The position numbers and the translations under genes are program-made. Positions 37,762 to 50,721 of a DNA stretch of 64,000 bases are shown piece after piece. Below the pieces are notes generated by a model that had not been told where the DNA came from, did no database searches, and saw only the letters and a program-made list of their open reading frames with translations. How positions within the stretch are numbered: position 1 is the stretch's first letter; each line of letters begins with the position of its first letter. The stretch covers positions 37,110,001-37,174,000 of the forward strand of contig CP142460.1 of assembly GCA_038049695.1 (NCBI GenBank), given 5' to 3'. The DNA is from Cinnamomum chago. Taxonomy: Eukaryota > Streptophyta > Magnoliopsida > Laurales > Lauraceae.

Positions 37762-40728
37762 TGTCGCGACCCCGGACCGGGAATCCCAATCCGGGATCGG
37801 GACATTAGTGTGTAACGATTATTGATGATGATTACCTACATCCACAACATACAATTTATTTAATTTCCCACAGGTGTCCGCGGTGAGGATATCACAACCT
37901 TGCATGAATATTTCTTTTTAGTGCGGAAGCATGTAGCAAATCAAATAGTTGGACTATCTCTAGTCATGCAAGCATTAACATCAAATATCAAAACTGTATC
38001 AGAAAGAGCAATGATCTATAGCATGTTTCCCAAAAGTTGTTAAAGTTAGACAAAATATCATTTAGTTACATTCCCCAAAAATTAGAGGCCAACAAAGGCC
38101 AATATTACAAAATAACAACCCAAAAGAATGGTTAACAAGTTCTCCCCAAAATGTTACGCCTCGTATAGCAACCCGATGTCTACATGACATCGTCAACGCG
38201 CCACTCAACTAGAGGGTGCGGCTCACCTACCGCCTCCTCCGGCTCCTCCTCAAGGAAACCGGCAACGGGACCTGAGTACCAAAGCAAAGGATCAGACACG
38301 ACGGTCTGGCAAGAGAGTGAGAAGATACAACAACATATAATAGATGGATATCTCGAAAAGCAAGGGAATCTGTTAAAGCAAGAATTCTCATAAAATAGAT
38401 AAATCATCGGCTAGAAAACATGTAAACAAGATAAAACATATGAGGTAACCAAGGGGATCGGGGATAACAAGGTGGCAATCACATAAAGCTAAGTCCTCTG
38501 TCACTAAAGTGACAACAGTATCACGGGATGTTGTTCTCAGTCACACAAGGTGAGGAGAAACAATGCAAATCATATATACAATATAAATATATGGGAACGG
38601 GACCATGGTAGCGAACCGGGTATCGGGACGGGACCACGGTAATGACCGGGTATTGGGATCCAAACTGCAGCTGGCGGGACGGGAGAGGGATTTCCAAGTC
38701 GGTGGATCAAACCGACAAGGTATCCAAGCTTAGTGATGCCGACTCATAGGATAAATAACACATCGAGACATATGCAAGTAAATAAAGTGCAAGTAAATCA
38801 ATGAACGGGCAAGAATATTCAATATATAACTTTCATTTCATATCGGGCAATACTCTTCGGGACAAGTCCATGTTACTAGTGTAACCATCAAGCTTTCGGG
38901 AAAACAGATTATGTAAAGTAAATCTTGGAAAAGAAGAAATAAAATGAACTATTACAATTCCGGGAAAATATTGATTTCAAGATCTATTTAAGTGAATAGG
39001 GGTCCCGTATGTCAATTATTGAAATAATTTGGTACTCCGTGAGTTTGAAGACATTCCGGGCTCCTTATGCACTTTTACTATTTTTAAAACTTAATATGAG
39101 CTTATGGATAGTACTAGATGCTATGATAGAAGAATCAAGACTATAACGGTCCATCCTAAGTGTGATGTCAACCCGGAACCATCGAGCAACCTACTCAGTC
39201 ACCGAAAGGAATTGAATTCGCGATACCCAAGGAAATAGACTTTGCATTTAGGTATGAAGAAGGTATCGTGTTGTTCCATCCCGTTCAAGATTGAAATAGA
39301 TTGAACTTCGATGCATTCCGAACCAACCATGAAGAGCATCGGCTCAAGACGCTCTCACATATGGTTAAGTGAGTCCAAGGAGGGTAGCCAAGGTCCACAA
39401 AAAAATAAATTTCTGTACCAGAAATACACAGGGTCCGATCGATCGGCCCAAAAAGCCTTACAGTTAAAAGTCAGACCGATCGATCGGCCTGTAGGTCCGA
39501 TCGATCGGCACTGGGCGTGAAGCATGCCCGGGAACTTGATTTTTCTCCTTCTTGTTTCCTTTCCTTCCAACACCTCAACAACCACAAATAACTATGAACA
39601 AGGTGACTTAAACACATGATTCCAAGACATTAAATGAGGCTATCAAGATGTGTAAAGATCATTTATTTCAACCATGAAAAAATCAATGAAAGCAATCAAT
39701 GAAAACATGAAAACCATAAATGCATCACCAAACCATTTCAAACTTAAAAACATCCAAACATTCACTTGCCTCAAGTCCAAGCTAGCCAAAATCAAGCCTC
39801 AAATCACTTCAATAGCTCAAAGCCAAGCTACAATCAAAAACCCCCAAAAACAACCCTAAAATGGGTTACACAAAGAATGAAAATGAAAGAACTTCCAATA
39901 ATGCAAATGTAGCTTCCCTAAGGCTAGAAGATTACAAATCTAGAAGATGAGAGGGATCACTTACTTGCAAGGTCCTCTAATGGACAAGGTAAGCTCAAGG
40001 GAAGTCTTGTGATGGAGGGTTCTCTTCACAAATGGTATCAATGGAGAGCTTGCAAGATGAAGAAGAGGTTGGTGATCTCCATTCCTAGATTGATGAGGTC
40101 TTGGTGAGGCTTGGAGATGGAGAAGCAAGAAGAAGAAGAAGAAACTTGCTAGAAAAACCCTAGGCTCAGATGTGTGCTGGAACAAAAGAATGGAATGCAA
40201 TGGAGGGTTGGGTTCCTCTTTGTTAACAAAGGAGTTTGGGTCCCACAACTTAATGGACTTGGGTGGCTGAAATCATCTCTTTCGGTACCTCGGATGAATT
40301 CGACGAAGAAGGAAGAAATGATCGTCGAAATTTCTAGTTTCCAAAAAGTATATGTTTCGCGGGTTTCGAGAATATTAAGTTTTGGGTACAGATTTGGTGT
40401 GAAATGACTGTTTTGCCCTTAAGGCTATGAAATCGGGTTTCGGGGCCTCGAATGGACGCGGGATCAACATGAAAGTTGTAAGAATCCACAAGATGAATGC
40501 AATGGGCCAAAAACATAATTCAAAACACGTCGGGAAAATTTCACTAGAAAATGCAAAGCCGAAAAGGGAACCCCCAAAGGGCCCCACAAGCTATCAATCA
40601 CTCCAAAAATCCCAAAACTAGAATCAAGGCTATTCCAAACCCAACTAGACCAAAAACACTAATCAAGCTTAGCACTAAAACGCAACTTAATTAGCACTAA
40701 TCGGGTTCACTCGGGTCGGGGTCTTACA
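37762..40728 (-). mobile_element. Solo gypsy-type LTR, 3-kb variant, copy 3
   Basis: 2967 bp bounded by TGTCGCGACCCC and ...GGGGTCTTACA, flanked by the perfect duplication AAAAT (37757-37761 and 40729-40733). It aligns with the two 4-kb LTRs but lacks their minisatellite. Shared landmarks include AAGCTAAGTCCTCTGTCAC, the doubled CGGGTATCGGGA segment near 38615-38660 and the CGATCGATCGG cluster. The TATA-like site of the other copies is altered here (TTGTTAAC near 40220). It is a diverged subfamily member and a separate insertion. Confidence 0.9.
39434..39512. repeat. CCGATCGATCGG palindrome cluster, copy 3
   Basis: Three palindromes. The last two are separated by CCTGTAGGT, which on the minus strand reads ACCTACAGG, as in the 787-bp satellite. 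Confidence 0.88.
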
Positions 40729-42133
40729 AAAATAAAAAAATAAAATGTCAGATTCTTATACAAATATGGATTATGTTTTTAGCCTTTTGAATATTTGCAC
40801 CTGTACTGCTTAAAAAAGAGCCCTTCCCCTTCGACTTTATAGAGAACGAAAACAAATTCTGACAGATAATGTAAAGATTTTCCATGCCTCATAGCATCGT
40901 CCTTTTAGTTATTATCTACTTTGCTTTTCTCAAACATGACACTTTCTGTTTGAGTTTTCCATTTTCCTATCTCACATAACAAAACAGTATAGAGTTTACA
41001 TTAAAAAAAAATTAAAGAAGAAGACACAATCAAACGATAATAATTTCAGTAGACACACTTACATGTATGAAAACTCCCTCCATTCCAAAAGAAACTAAGA
41101 GTCAATGAAGAATCTGTTAAAACATCATGTTCTTCCTTACACAATTATTCATAGAGGAAAAACCTCATACCCACAAAATTTCCTACATTAGAGATCTTGT
41201 AGTATATGAATAAGAAGAATGTTAAAAGAAAATTGAAAAAAGAAGAGGGAAAAAAACAACATTTGAGATATTGATTTGAGATAGATTTAAATCTTATCCA
41301 CATTTTCCTTTTCTTTTCTCCACTACCTTAAAAAAAACAAAGAAATCGAAAAAAAAATTACTCGATTTATTGGAATGTATTAAAAGAAATTTTATTACGT
41401 TTAAAATATCAGCATCTACTCAATATAAAAGATTAAAAAATTATTAGGATCGTGTGTGCGAAGTTTGGTCTGTATCCGAGTTCATTTGGGTATAGTAGGG
41501 AGGTAGTTAACAATTTTCCAGAGAATTTAGGGGTCTTTTTTGTAATTTTAGATTTTTGAGATTATGGTACCGTTGGGTAGATATTTTTAATTCCTAAACT
41601 TTAGTCTTCTAGATCATCGTGATTCGGATCCTTAAAACCCTTCTAAATCCAAGCCTGGTCCAAAGTCTATTTTAGACAAATTGGAAAATTCTTATTATGT
41701 CCCCATCTTTATCCATACAAAAAAAACATGTACATAATAACTATATATATAAGGGTGGGCCCCACAACTTGCATTTTATTGGGAATGTGTATAGTGAAAA
41801 AAGTACACATCTTTCTCCTTTTTTAAGACATTTTATTAGAGTAGAAGTTGGGAAATTCTCATTATGTCCCCATCTTTATCCATATCTTTATCCATAATAA
41901 ATATATATAAAAGTGGGCCCCACAACTTTCATTTTATTGGCTATGTGTGTAGTGAAAAAAGGACATCATCTTTCCCTCTTTTATAAGAGTAGATAGATAG
42001 ATATTGAGTGAAATGCTACTTCATGGCATCTTGAATTGGTACTTGATGATTTAATGCACTGACTTTTTTGTATCCCCCTTGATCGGTGTGAATTGCTCAT
42101 TTTTCTAGGGACTTGGCTTTCTGTGTTTGTACT
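40729..42133. other. Unassigned AT-rich DNA with a local tandem duplication
   Basis: No coding frame recognised. An imperfect duplication of about 160 bp lies at 41681-41846 and 41848-42001, listed separately. The rest is AT-rich single-copy sequence. Confidence 0.5.
41681..42001. repeat. Imperfect tandem duplication of about 160 bp
   Basis: Both copies hold, in the same order, ATTATGTCCCCATCTTTATC, a TATATATA tract, GTGGGCCCCACAACTT, CATTTTATTGG, TGTGTATAGTGAAAAAA-type sequence and an ending AGAGTAGA. GGGCCC is palindromic. The unit could be a short non-autonomous element in tandem, but no terminal repeats are evident. Confidence 0.75.
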
Positions 42134-42910
42134 TGTGTGGGGTGTTTTCCTAATAGAAGGATTACGCTAGTCTTGGTAGTAGTATCAGCTCAGCTCATCC
42201 CGATCTTGGTATTCAAGTTTGGCTAGAGTGTCAAGATTCATCTAGCTTGGTAATGGTACCAGCTAGACATATCAACTCAGCTCGGCAAACAATGCTAGCT
42301 TGCGCCAAGCTTGAGTTAGCCTCGGTAAGAGTATCGACTGGGCTCATCTCGGTCTCGGTATAAGGCACCTCGGCAATGGTGCCAGGATGCATCCGAATCT
42401 GGTCTCAGTATCATATTCAGCTCGATCCATCCATAGACATGGGTACTAGGCTATGATTGTACTTCCACAAAGTTACAGCTACGTTACAAAACGTGCTGAC
42501 AGACAAGACAGGCGTCGGATAATGATCAGGTGTCTTCTTGATCAGTCACATCCACATTAATACGAGAGGTCATCTCTTGATTCGACCAGACAGTATTTCC
42601 ACCTACCCCTACTAAAGGAGCGCCACGTGAAAACCTCTACATCTACTAGGGTAAGAATCCATTCGGATGTATGTTTTTTACAACATCATGCAATACTAGT
42701 ATACTTGCCTCTCATTTCCATCCTTTGTTCAGTGATATCACTAACCCAGGCATCGGAGAGCCTTCGGCTGATGGCAATCAGGGTCTCTGATCTCTATTTT
42801 TCCTTCCCTCTCAGGTTCTTAGGCGATCTATCTCCTTCAAAGAAGCCCAAACAGCAAATCACAAGTCTCACACTCATCTGATCTGAGTCCGTAATATTTA
42901 GGCACTCAGA
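42134..42910 (+). mobile_element. Solo Tat-type gypsy LTR
   Basis: 777 bp from TGTGTGGGGTGTTTTCC to ...TTTAGGCACTCAGA, flanked by the perfect duplication GTACT (42129-42133 and 42911-42915). It is the reverse complement of the LTRs at 44940-45619 and 54644-55399 and keeps the 76-bp segment that the former lost (the part with GCATCGGAGAGCCTTCGGC). The CA terminus has decayed to GA. Confidence 0.9.
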
Positions 42911-44939
42911 GTACTGATATGAGTAGGCTATGCATTAATGATGAGTGAAAATTAATTATTTATAGTAAACAATCAACATGTATATTAAATCTGCATTGTT
43001 CAGCTCACTTCTGGTGAAGGAGGAGCATATCATCAAATTGAGGATAGGCTATGGTACACTTTACACAATTACTTCAGATTTATTATTTAACTATAGTATT
43101 ATAGAATGCATCTCTAATCTTCTGTCTCTACGATTTTAACAATTTTGAGTTTTAATCACTCACAGTTGCTTCTCCGTACTGAGCACTGACATCTTAAGCC
43201 AACTAATTTCAATTGAGAAATCGGCTTGAATTTTGAATTGAATTTGACTGGCCCATAACCCCACATAACTTGTCTCTCGATTTCCCTACTCTTCCTCTTC
43301 CCTCTCATAAAAAGGAAGCAAATGGCTGGTCTTGTCTTCTCAAACGGCTTCGGTTTACATTTCTGTCTGACATTTAAATCCTCATCAACGTCTCTGCCCT
43401 AAACTCCTCAAATGGATAAAATAGAAAATAACGTTACCTTTCCTTCAATTCCCCAACTCTTCCTCTCCTCTCACATTCGCTATTCATCGTGGTTAGCAAA
43501 AGAAATATGAATCTGCCGATGGTTTACATAGGGAGATGAATCTACATATGGCTTTTACAAGGTAGGAATGATATATCAGTAGATTGCATATTCTGTTTTT
43601 CTCTCTGCATCTTTCACCAGGTTTGCTTACAGACTACATGTGGTTGTGATGCAGGTCATTTATTTGGCAGTAACTACTAGATTTGAAGATCATGAATCAA
43701 GTATGTTTTTCTTGATCTATTTCTTTTTGAGAATTTTGATTTGAGTGTTTTTTTATTTTTATTTTATTGTAGTGTTTGTTAATGATGGGTTGCTTCGAAT
43801 TATGCTCTTTGAGGTTCGTACATGCTTAATTGTTTCCAGATTTTTTTTCTAATGGGGCTTGGATTTTGAAAACATGGGCCCAACAGTGAAATGAAGAAGG
43901 GCGTTGCACCATAATATAATGCAACCCTAAACTTAGGGCTTGATTATATGCCCTTGCCAGATTTCTTTCAATTCAAGGACACTACTGTTGTGTTTCTTTA
44001 TCCATTCATGGACACTAATTTTTTTCTTTTTTGATTTTTTATAAAATCTGATTCGTTATCAAAATTCAAAAAGAGTAATCTCCTTTGAGAATTTTCATAA
44101 CTACTATGGATTTTTAGAACTCAATTTCACAGTATTTTACGTAGGAGCTTGCAGCCTCCATATATACACTGAAGTTTTATATATTTTGTTTATATCCTCT
44201 ATGGAGCAATTACCATGATTAATACCAAAAGCGTCCTATAACTTAATAATAATTTATTGCAATTTCGTATAAAATAATTATAACTTAATTACATTGCAAA
44301 CCAAAACTAAAACTACTATCTTTCCTAATATAATAAGCTGTAATGATACCAAAACTGTCATATATAACTTAACAGCACTTTCATATATAATAATTACAAC
44401 TAAATTACATTGCTAACTCTCTTTCTCATTGACTGACTTCAATTACTTTTGGTTTTTTTGGCAATGAGTCGAGTGGGATATTTTCTAAGACCAACTCTCT
44501 TTCTCACTACCATTGCATTTAAGTTTAACTGCATGTATTTATTTTCTTTTTTGTTTATCATTTTTTTTGGGAGTTTATTTTTCTTTATGTTAGTTTTTTT
44601 GGAAGTTCCTGTGTTTCTCATTGACATTGGCGTTTCACACTTCTTAACCTTAGATCTGCAAGATACTTTATTCTTACTTCTCTCTCCATTTTACAGCTTA
44701 CAAGTGCAAGATATACGGATTACTGTCATAACCACTAATCAAATTAGCTTTTTCATTGATTTTCCGGTGCATATGGAGAACCTCATGGAAGCCTTACTAT
44801 GGATTAGATGACTCTATTGAACCCACCATGAGTGAGCCACTAATTCATTACACTTTTCAAACTTATATCTCAAGTCAACTAAAAGAATGGATCTTCACGG
44901 AAGGAATGCATGAAAAATATGACAAATTGTGTTGGCCAA
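42911..44939. other. Unassigned DNA between two gypsy insertions
   Basis: Pyrimidine-rich stretches and splice-site-like strings (for example near 43560-43660) give a faint look of a noncoding or decayed transcribed region, but no domain is recognisable. A 120-codon frame at 44449-44811 is Phe/Leu-rich from T-rich DNA and is not convincing. Confidence 0.4.
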
Positions 44940-45619
44940 TGTAAGTGCCTAAATCTTACGGACTTGATTAGGTGAATACGAAGCTCGTAATATGTTGTTA
45001 AGCTTTTTTGGGGAAGATGGATCACCTTAAAACCTGAAAGGGAAAGAGAAATAGAGATCAGAGACCCTGGCAAGTATGCTTGTATTGTGTTGCATGGCAA
45101 GGTGTTATCTTGCATACCTCAAAAGGGGTTCTTACCCTTGTATATAAGTGGAAGTTTCACCTAGCGCTCCCTTAGTGGGGTAGGTGGAGATATTGTCCGG
45201 TCAGATCATGAGATGATTTCTCATATCATTGCGGATGTGATCGTCTGATAAAGACAGCCCCTCATCATTATCCGGCGCCCATCTTGTCTGTCAGCACGTT
45301 CTGTAATGTAGCCGTAGCTTTATGGAAGTACAATAATGGTTTAGTACTCATCTCTATGGACGTACCGAGCTGAAGATGATACCGAGACCAAATTTGGAAG
45401 CATCCTGACAATGTTGCCGAGGTGCCTTATGCTGAGACCGAGGTGAGCCTAGCCGGTACTCTTACCGAGGCTAGCCCAACTTAGTGCTAGCTGGCACTGT
45501 TGCCGAGCTGGATGTGTTTTGGCACTATTGTTGAGCTTGGACACTGAGATCGGGGGAAGCTGAGTTGGTACTGTTACAGAGATTAGCGTAATCCTACTCT
45601 TACGAAAACGCCCCACACA
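44940..45619 (-). mobile_element. 3' LTR of the Tat-type element
   Basis: 680 bp, TGTAAGTGCC...CCCCACACA in plus reading. It lacks 76 bp (after GAGACCCTGG at about 45069) present in the 5' LTR and in the solo LTR 42134-42910, so this is a deletion here. Confidence 0.88.
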
Positions 45620-45631
45620 ATTGCCCCCTAG
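45620..45631 (-). promoter_or_regulatory. Polypurine tract of the Tat-type element
   Basis: Minus-strand TAGGGGGCAATT directly precedes the minus-strand start TGTGTGGGG of the 3' LTR. With the primer site at the other end, it fixes the element's direction. Confidence 0.8.
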
Positions 45632-46735
45632 CTCGTGACCTCTTAGAGTTCTCTAGCTTTTTAAGGTCCGGAGCTAAGTATCGTGTCAAGAGAGTCTTGG
45701 ATTTCAATTTGAATTACATCTCGGTGTTGGCTGATGACGTCATGATCTTTATCATGAAGTCTGTTTGTTTGCCCGAGACAATAAATATCTCGTCGGTGTC
45801 GCTTCATCTGCCCGAGCTGATAAATAGCACGCTGATGTTGCTTCGCCTGCCCAAGGCAATTAATAGAGCGTCTGAATCACAGCGGGGGGTGAACTGGCTG
45901 TACCATGTGTCTCCATCTAGTTGGTCGTTCAGCAAATTCGAAGCGATGCGTACTTTTCAGAATTCGAATGGGAGTCATTCTTTCTATAAATAGGGTTTTT
46001 CCTTCTTCGTTTCATTACTTTGGCATTCATCAGAGAGAGTTACTGTTGCAAGAGAGAAGAAACCCTGCCGGAGCTCTATCTCAGCGAATCTGAGTCCAGA
46101 GTTCCTCTTTTTCTTCCTTCTGTGAGTCTTTTTCCTCATCTATTTCCTTTGCATACCTTCTATTTTCTATTAGGGGTTCTGCCTTTGGGTTTAGAGTTTC
46201 TGCCCCTTGCTCTTTTCCAACTTCGTCATTCTTAGGAGAATGGGATCATATAGGAATTGGCTGGACACCCCTAAGGCCATGGCTGGGTTCAGGGAGATGT
46301 ATGGAATTCCAGACAGTGTCCAGACCAAACTAGACAACCCGAGGAACCTTTTCGAGGGTTATTCTTTCCGCGATGGCTAGATGCCATTTCCTCTAGTTTC
46401 AATAATTGAGGGAGGGGTTAGGTTTCTCGTCCACCCTCTTTTTAGAGCCTGCTTGGCGACATGAAACCTTGGCCCCTGTCAGCTGATGCCCAACAGCTAC
46501 AAAGTAATAATGGGTACCGTCGAGCTCAATAAGATTTTGGGCATTAACCTCGGTGTCCATGACATCGAGGATGTATGATGTTTGCAAGTTCGCGGGAGAC
46601 GGTCACAGCTACTACCTCCGGGGGAAGCCGAAACTGGAGCCCTTTGTCTATGACCTGGAAGACTCGAACAGACGCGCCGAAGATGATCGTTTGCTCGTCT
46701 CCGGTACCTAGGAGTTCGGCGGGGCTGTGAGAACC

Positions 46736-49700
46736 CGACCCCTAATCTCTTGGATTAGTGTTGTTTTATTTGTGGATTAGTTTCTCCTAGTGGGATTAGT
46801 AGTTGTTGGGTTGAGTTTGTGAGCTAGAATGAGTTTTCTTCTAGTTTTGGGCTTTTGAGTGCTTTGGTAGCTTGTGGGGCCCTTTGGGGGTTCCCTTTTC
46901 GGCTTTGCTTTTCTTGTGAGATTTTCCCGATTTGTTTCGTATCGTATTTTTGGCCCGTTGCATTCATCTTGAGGAATCCTACAACTTCCATGTTGATCTC
47001 GTATCCATTTGAGAACCCGAAAACCGATTTCTTGGCCTTGAGGGCAAAACAGTCTTTTCACACCAAATCTGTACCCAAAACTCGATATTCCCAAAACCCG
47101 CGAAACATATACTTTTTGGAAACTAGATATTTCGACGATCATTTCTTTCTTCTTCGTCGAATCCATCCGAGGTCCCGAATTAGATGATTTCAGCCACCCA
47201 AGTTATTAAGTTGTGGGACCCCTTCTCACTTGCTATAAGAGAACCCACCTCCCTTCTTCCCCATCTTCATTTCCAGCACAAATCAGCAACTATTGAGCCT
47301 AGGGTTCCTTGTGCTCTCTTCTTCTTCTTGCTTCTTCATCTCCAAGGCACACCAATAGTTCACCAAACTCGAAATGGAGACCGTCTTCTTCTTCCTCATC
47401 TTGCAAGCTTTCCATTGGTACCATTTGTGAAGAGAACCCTCCATCACAAGACTTCCATTGAGCTTGTTCTTCTCATTTGAAGGTCATCCAAGTAAGTGAT
47501 TCTTCCCATCTTCTAGAATTGTAATCTACTAGCCTTAGAGAAGCTCCACCTTGATTATTGAAAGGTTTCATTGTCATTTCATTGTTTAACCCATTTTAGG
47601 GTTGTTTTGGGGGTTTTTGTAGAGATTGTGGATCTTGAGCTTGAGAGGTGATTAGGAGCTTGATTTGCTTGATTAGAGTCAAAGGCAAGTGGTTGATTGG
47701 ATCGTTTTGATTATTAACATGTTTTGGTGAAAATCTTGATTTCATTGATGGTTTTGGTAATTTTAATAGTTGTTTTTTATATGATAAATATTGATTATGA
47801 GATGTGCTTATTGATGAGTTATTCTTTCTTGTTAAGCTCTTGAAAGTGCATGCATCCTATTGTCAAGAATTTCAAATGGTTTCACATGAATGAGTTTTCT
47901 CCACTTTGAGTTTTATTGTGAATGGAATAGATGGAAAGGGGGAAGACTTGAAATGAGGAGCTCTTTAGCTCATTCTAATACCTTGGAAACATGTATTAAG
48001 TATCCTTGTATCTAGTTCTATGTGATTGATTATATGTTGGAAGGAAAGGAAAGAAAAGGAGAAAAAAATCAGTTCCCGGACCTGCACTGCGCCCAGGTCC
48101 GATCGATCGGACGTTCAGACCGATCGATCGGACTGACTTTTAACTGTAAGGCCTTTTCAGCCGATCGATCGACCGATCGATCGGACCCTGTACAGAAATT
48201 CAGACCGATTGATCGGACCGAAGAGGACTCAGTTTGAGTCCAGTGGGTTTTTGATACTATTTCTTTTGTGGACCTTGGCTACCCCTTTTGGACTGTCTGG
48301 ACTATGTGTGAGATGTCTTGAGCCGACACTCCTCACGGTTGATTCGATTGCATCGAAGTCCAATCAATTTCAATCTTGAATGGGATGGAATGACGCGATA
48401 TCTTACTAATATCTAAACACAAGTCTTTTTCCTTGGTTATCGCAAATTCTATTCCTTTCAATGACTGAATAGGTCGGTCGATGTTTCCGGATTAATGTCA
48501 TGCCTAGGATGGACCGTTTCTAATCTTGATTTTTTCTATAGTAATATCTAGTTTTACCCATAAGCTCCATTTAAGTTTTGAAAATAGTAAAAGTGCATAA
48601 GGAGCCCGGAATGTCTTCAAACTCAAGGAGTACCAAGTAATGACTATAATTGACATACGGGACCCCTATTCACTTAAATAGATCTTGAAATTAATATTTT
48701 TCCCGAAATGTGTTATAATTCATTGCTTCATCTCATTTCCAAGATTTGTATTACATGACTTGCTTTCCCGAAAACGTGGAGTTACTTTAGTAACAGTTAT
48801 TGTCCCGAAATGCATTGCCCGAGATGAAATGACAGTGTGCCCTTGAGCACCCCCGTTTACCCGTTTATTTACTGTACATGATTTACTTGCATATGTCTCG
48901 ATTGGTTTTGACCTATGAGTCGGCATCACTAAGCTTGGATACCTTGTCGGTTTGATCCACCGACTTGGAAATCCCTCTCCCGTCCCGCCAGCTGCAGTTT
49001 GGATCCCGATACCCGGTTATTGCCGTGGTCCCGTCCCGATACCCGGTTCGCTACCGTGGTCCCGTTCTCGTGTATTTATTATTGTATATATGATTTACGT
49101 TGAGTCTCCTCACCTTGTGTGACCGAGACCAACGTCCCGCTCTTGTCACTTCGGTGATAGAGGACTTAGCTTCTTGTGATTGCCATCTTGCCAGTTCCCG
49201 ATTCCTTGGACACCCGACATGGTTTATATTGCTTACTTGTTTTCAGTTAAATGATTCATTGCTTTTATGAAAGTGGTTATTTAGATAAGTGTTAATGCTC
49301 TCTATTGTAAATCCAGTCACTATTATATTGTTTTATGTCCTTTGCACACGTACATGTTTTACATGAATGCCGGTTGGGTGGATACCCGTGCTTTTACACA
49401 TGTTTCTAACGATCGATGGTTTTTGCTAGAGTTATATGATTACACATGTTTTAAAATGAATACCCGAGTTATTAAATGTCCATGCTTTGGAATGCGTTTT
49501 AAACGACACTCGTTTTGTTAGATCCCGATGTTTATACATATTTTAAGTGAATACCCGAATTGTTAAATATCCGTGCCTTATTTTAAATGACATTTGGCTG
49601 GTGAGATTCCTATGTTTATACCGTCTTAAATGATTACCCGATTTGTCAAATATCCATGGTTTGAAATATGTTTTAGATGACACTTGTTTTGCCAGATTCC

Positions 49701-50721
49701 TATGTTTATACCTATTTTACATGATACTCGATTGGTTTAAATATCCATACCTTGGAATAGGTTTAAACGAACATTAGTCTTGTCAGATTTCTTGGGTTAC
49801 ACTTGTTTTAAATGAACACCCGGTTTGTTAAATATCCGTATTTTCACATATGTTTCAAATGGACCTTGGTTTTGCTAGACTGTTATGGATACCTGATTTG
49901 TTGTATACTTGTGTTTTACTTGAGTTTCAAATGAACGTTTGTTTTGTCAAACCACTATATTTATACATGTTTTAGACGAACACCCCATTGTCAAATATCT
50001 ATGATTATAGATGATGTAACCGAACACATGTTTTATTAGATATTCATGTTTTACCCGTGCTTGAAATGAATACAGGTTTTTCCCCGAGATTCCCGACTTT
50101 GTACCCGTTTAATTATATGTAGCATTTGATCGAATAGCATGATGTATCTTATGTTTTATTCTTCAGTATATTTGTTATCTTTTCATCCACCTGCCAGACC
50201 GTCGTGTCTGACCCACTACTTTTGGTACTCAGGTTCAGATTTATTCGCCCCGAGTTGAGTGTTTTGTTGGCTTTGGAGCCATGCCTTGCAGGTTGTTTTG
50301 TCGGCTATGTCATGTAGACATTGAGTCTGACATCGGAGCTACGTCACATTTGGGTAGTAGTTTATAGCTTATTGTTGTATGGCTTTTGTTAGCCCTTTTC
50401 CTTGGGATTCTTAATTAATGTACATTGATAATTGTAACTTGAACATATTCGGGAATGTAATATCCTGTTACTGTCAGCTCTGTAAATTATTGTGATGATT
50501 ACTCCAGTCTGATATGATTCATGATATAATAGCTATGGGCTAAAGGTTGAGTGCGACGCGGAATCCGATGGCCACGGACTTCGGGTCGCAACGCCACAAA
50601 TGCTTCCGCAAAATATTCAGAATGTGTTGTCTTCACACACGCGGATCTTGGGAGAAGAAAAATACAAATTATTCCTTAATCCCATCTCCCGCCCCCGAGG
50701 TTTCGGTTCGGGGGCGTGACA
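46736..50721 (+). mobile_element. Solo gypsy-type LTR, 4 kb, copy 2
   Basis: 3986 bp from TGTGAGAACCC to ...GGGGGCGTGACA, flanked by the perfect duplication GGGGC (46731-46735 and 50722-50726). It is the reverse complement of copy 1 at 23501-27494 and close to it along its length. TATA-like TGCTATAAGAG at about 47231; palindrome cluster at about 48097-48215; minisatellite at 49370-50080. Nested in the antisense frame of the Tat-type element, so it is the younger insertion. Confidence 0.92.
48097..48215. repeat. CCGATCGATCGG palindrome cluster, copy 2
   Basis: Five copies of the palindrome, one decayed to CCGATTGATCGG. Two are nearly fused (CCGATCGATCGACCGATCGA). The spacer between the first two is ACGTTCAGA rather than ACCTACAGG. 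Confidence 0.85.

Noticed and set aside
44449-44811. A 120-codon Phe/Leu-rich frame as a membrane protein gene.
   Set aside because: The composition follows from T-rich DNA; there is no domain, and the region lies between insertions.
47184-47480. A 98-codon frame inside the 4-kb LTR, also seen in the other copies.
   Set aside because: It lies in the LTR just after the TATA-like box, differs in frame between copies and is best read as untranslated leader.
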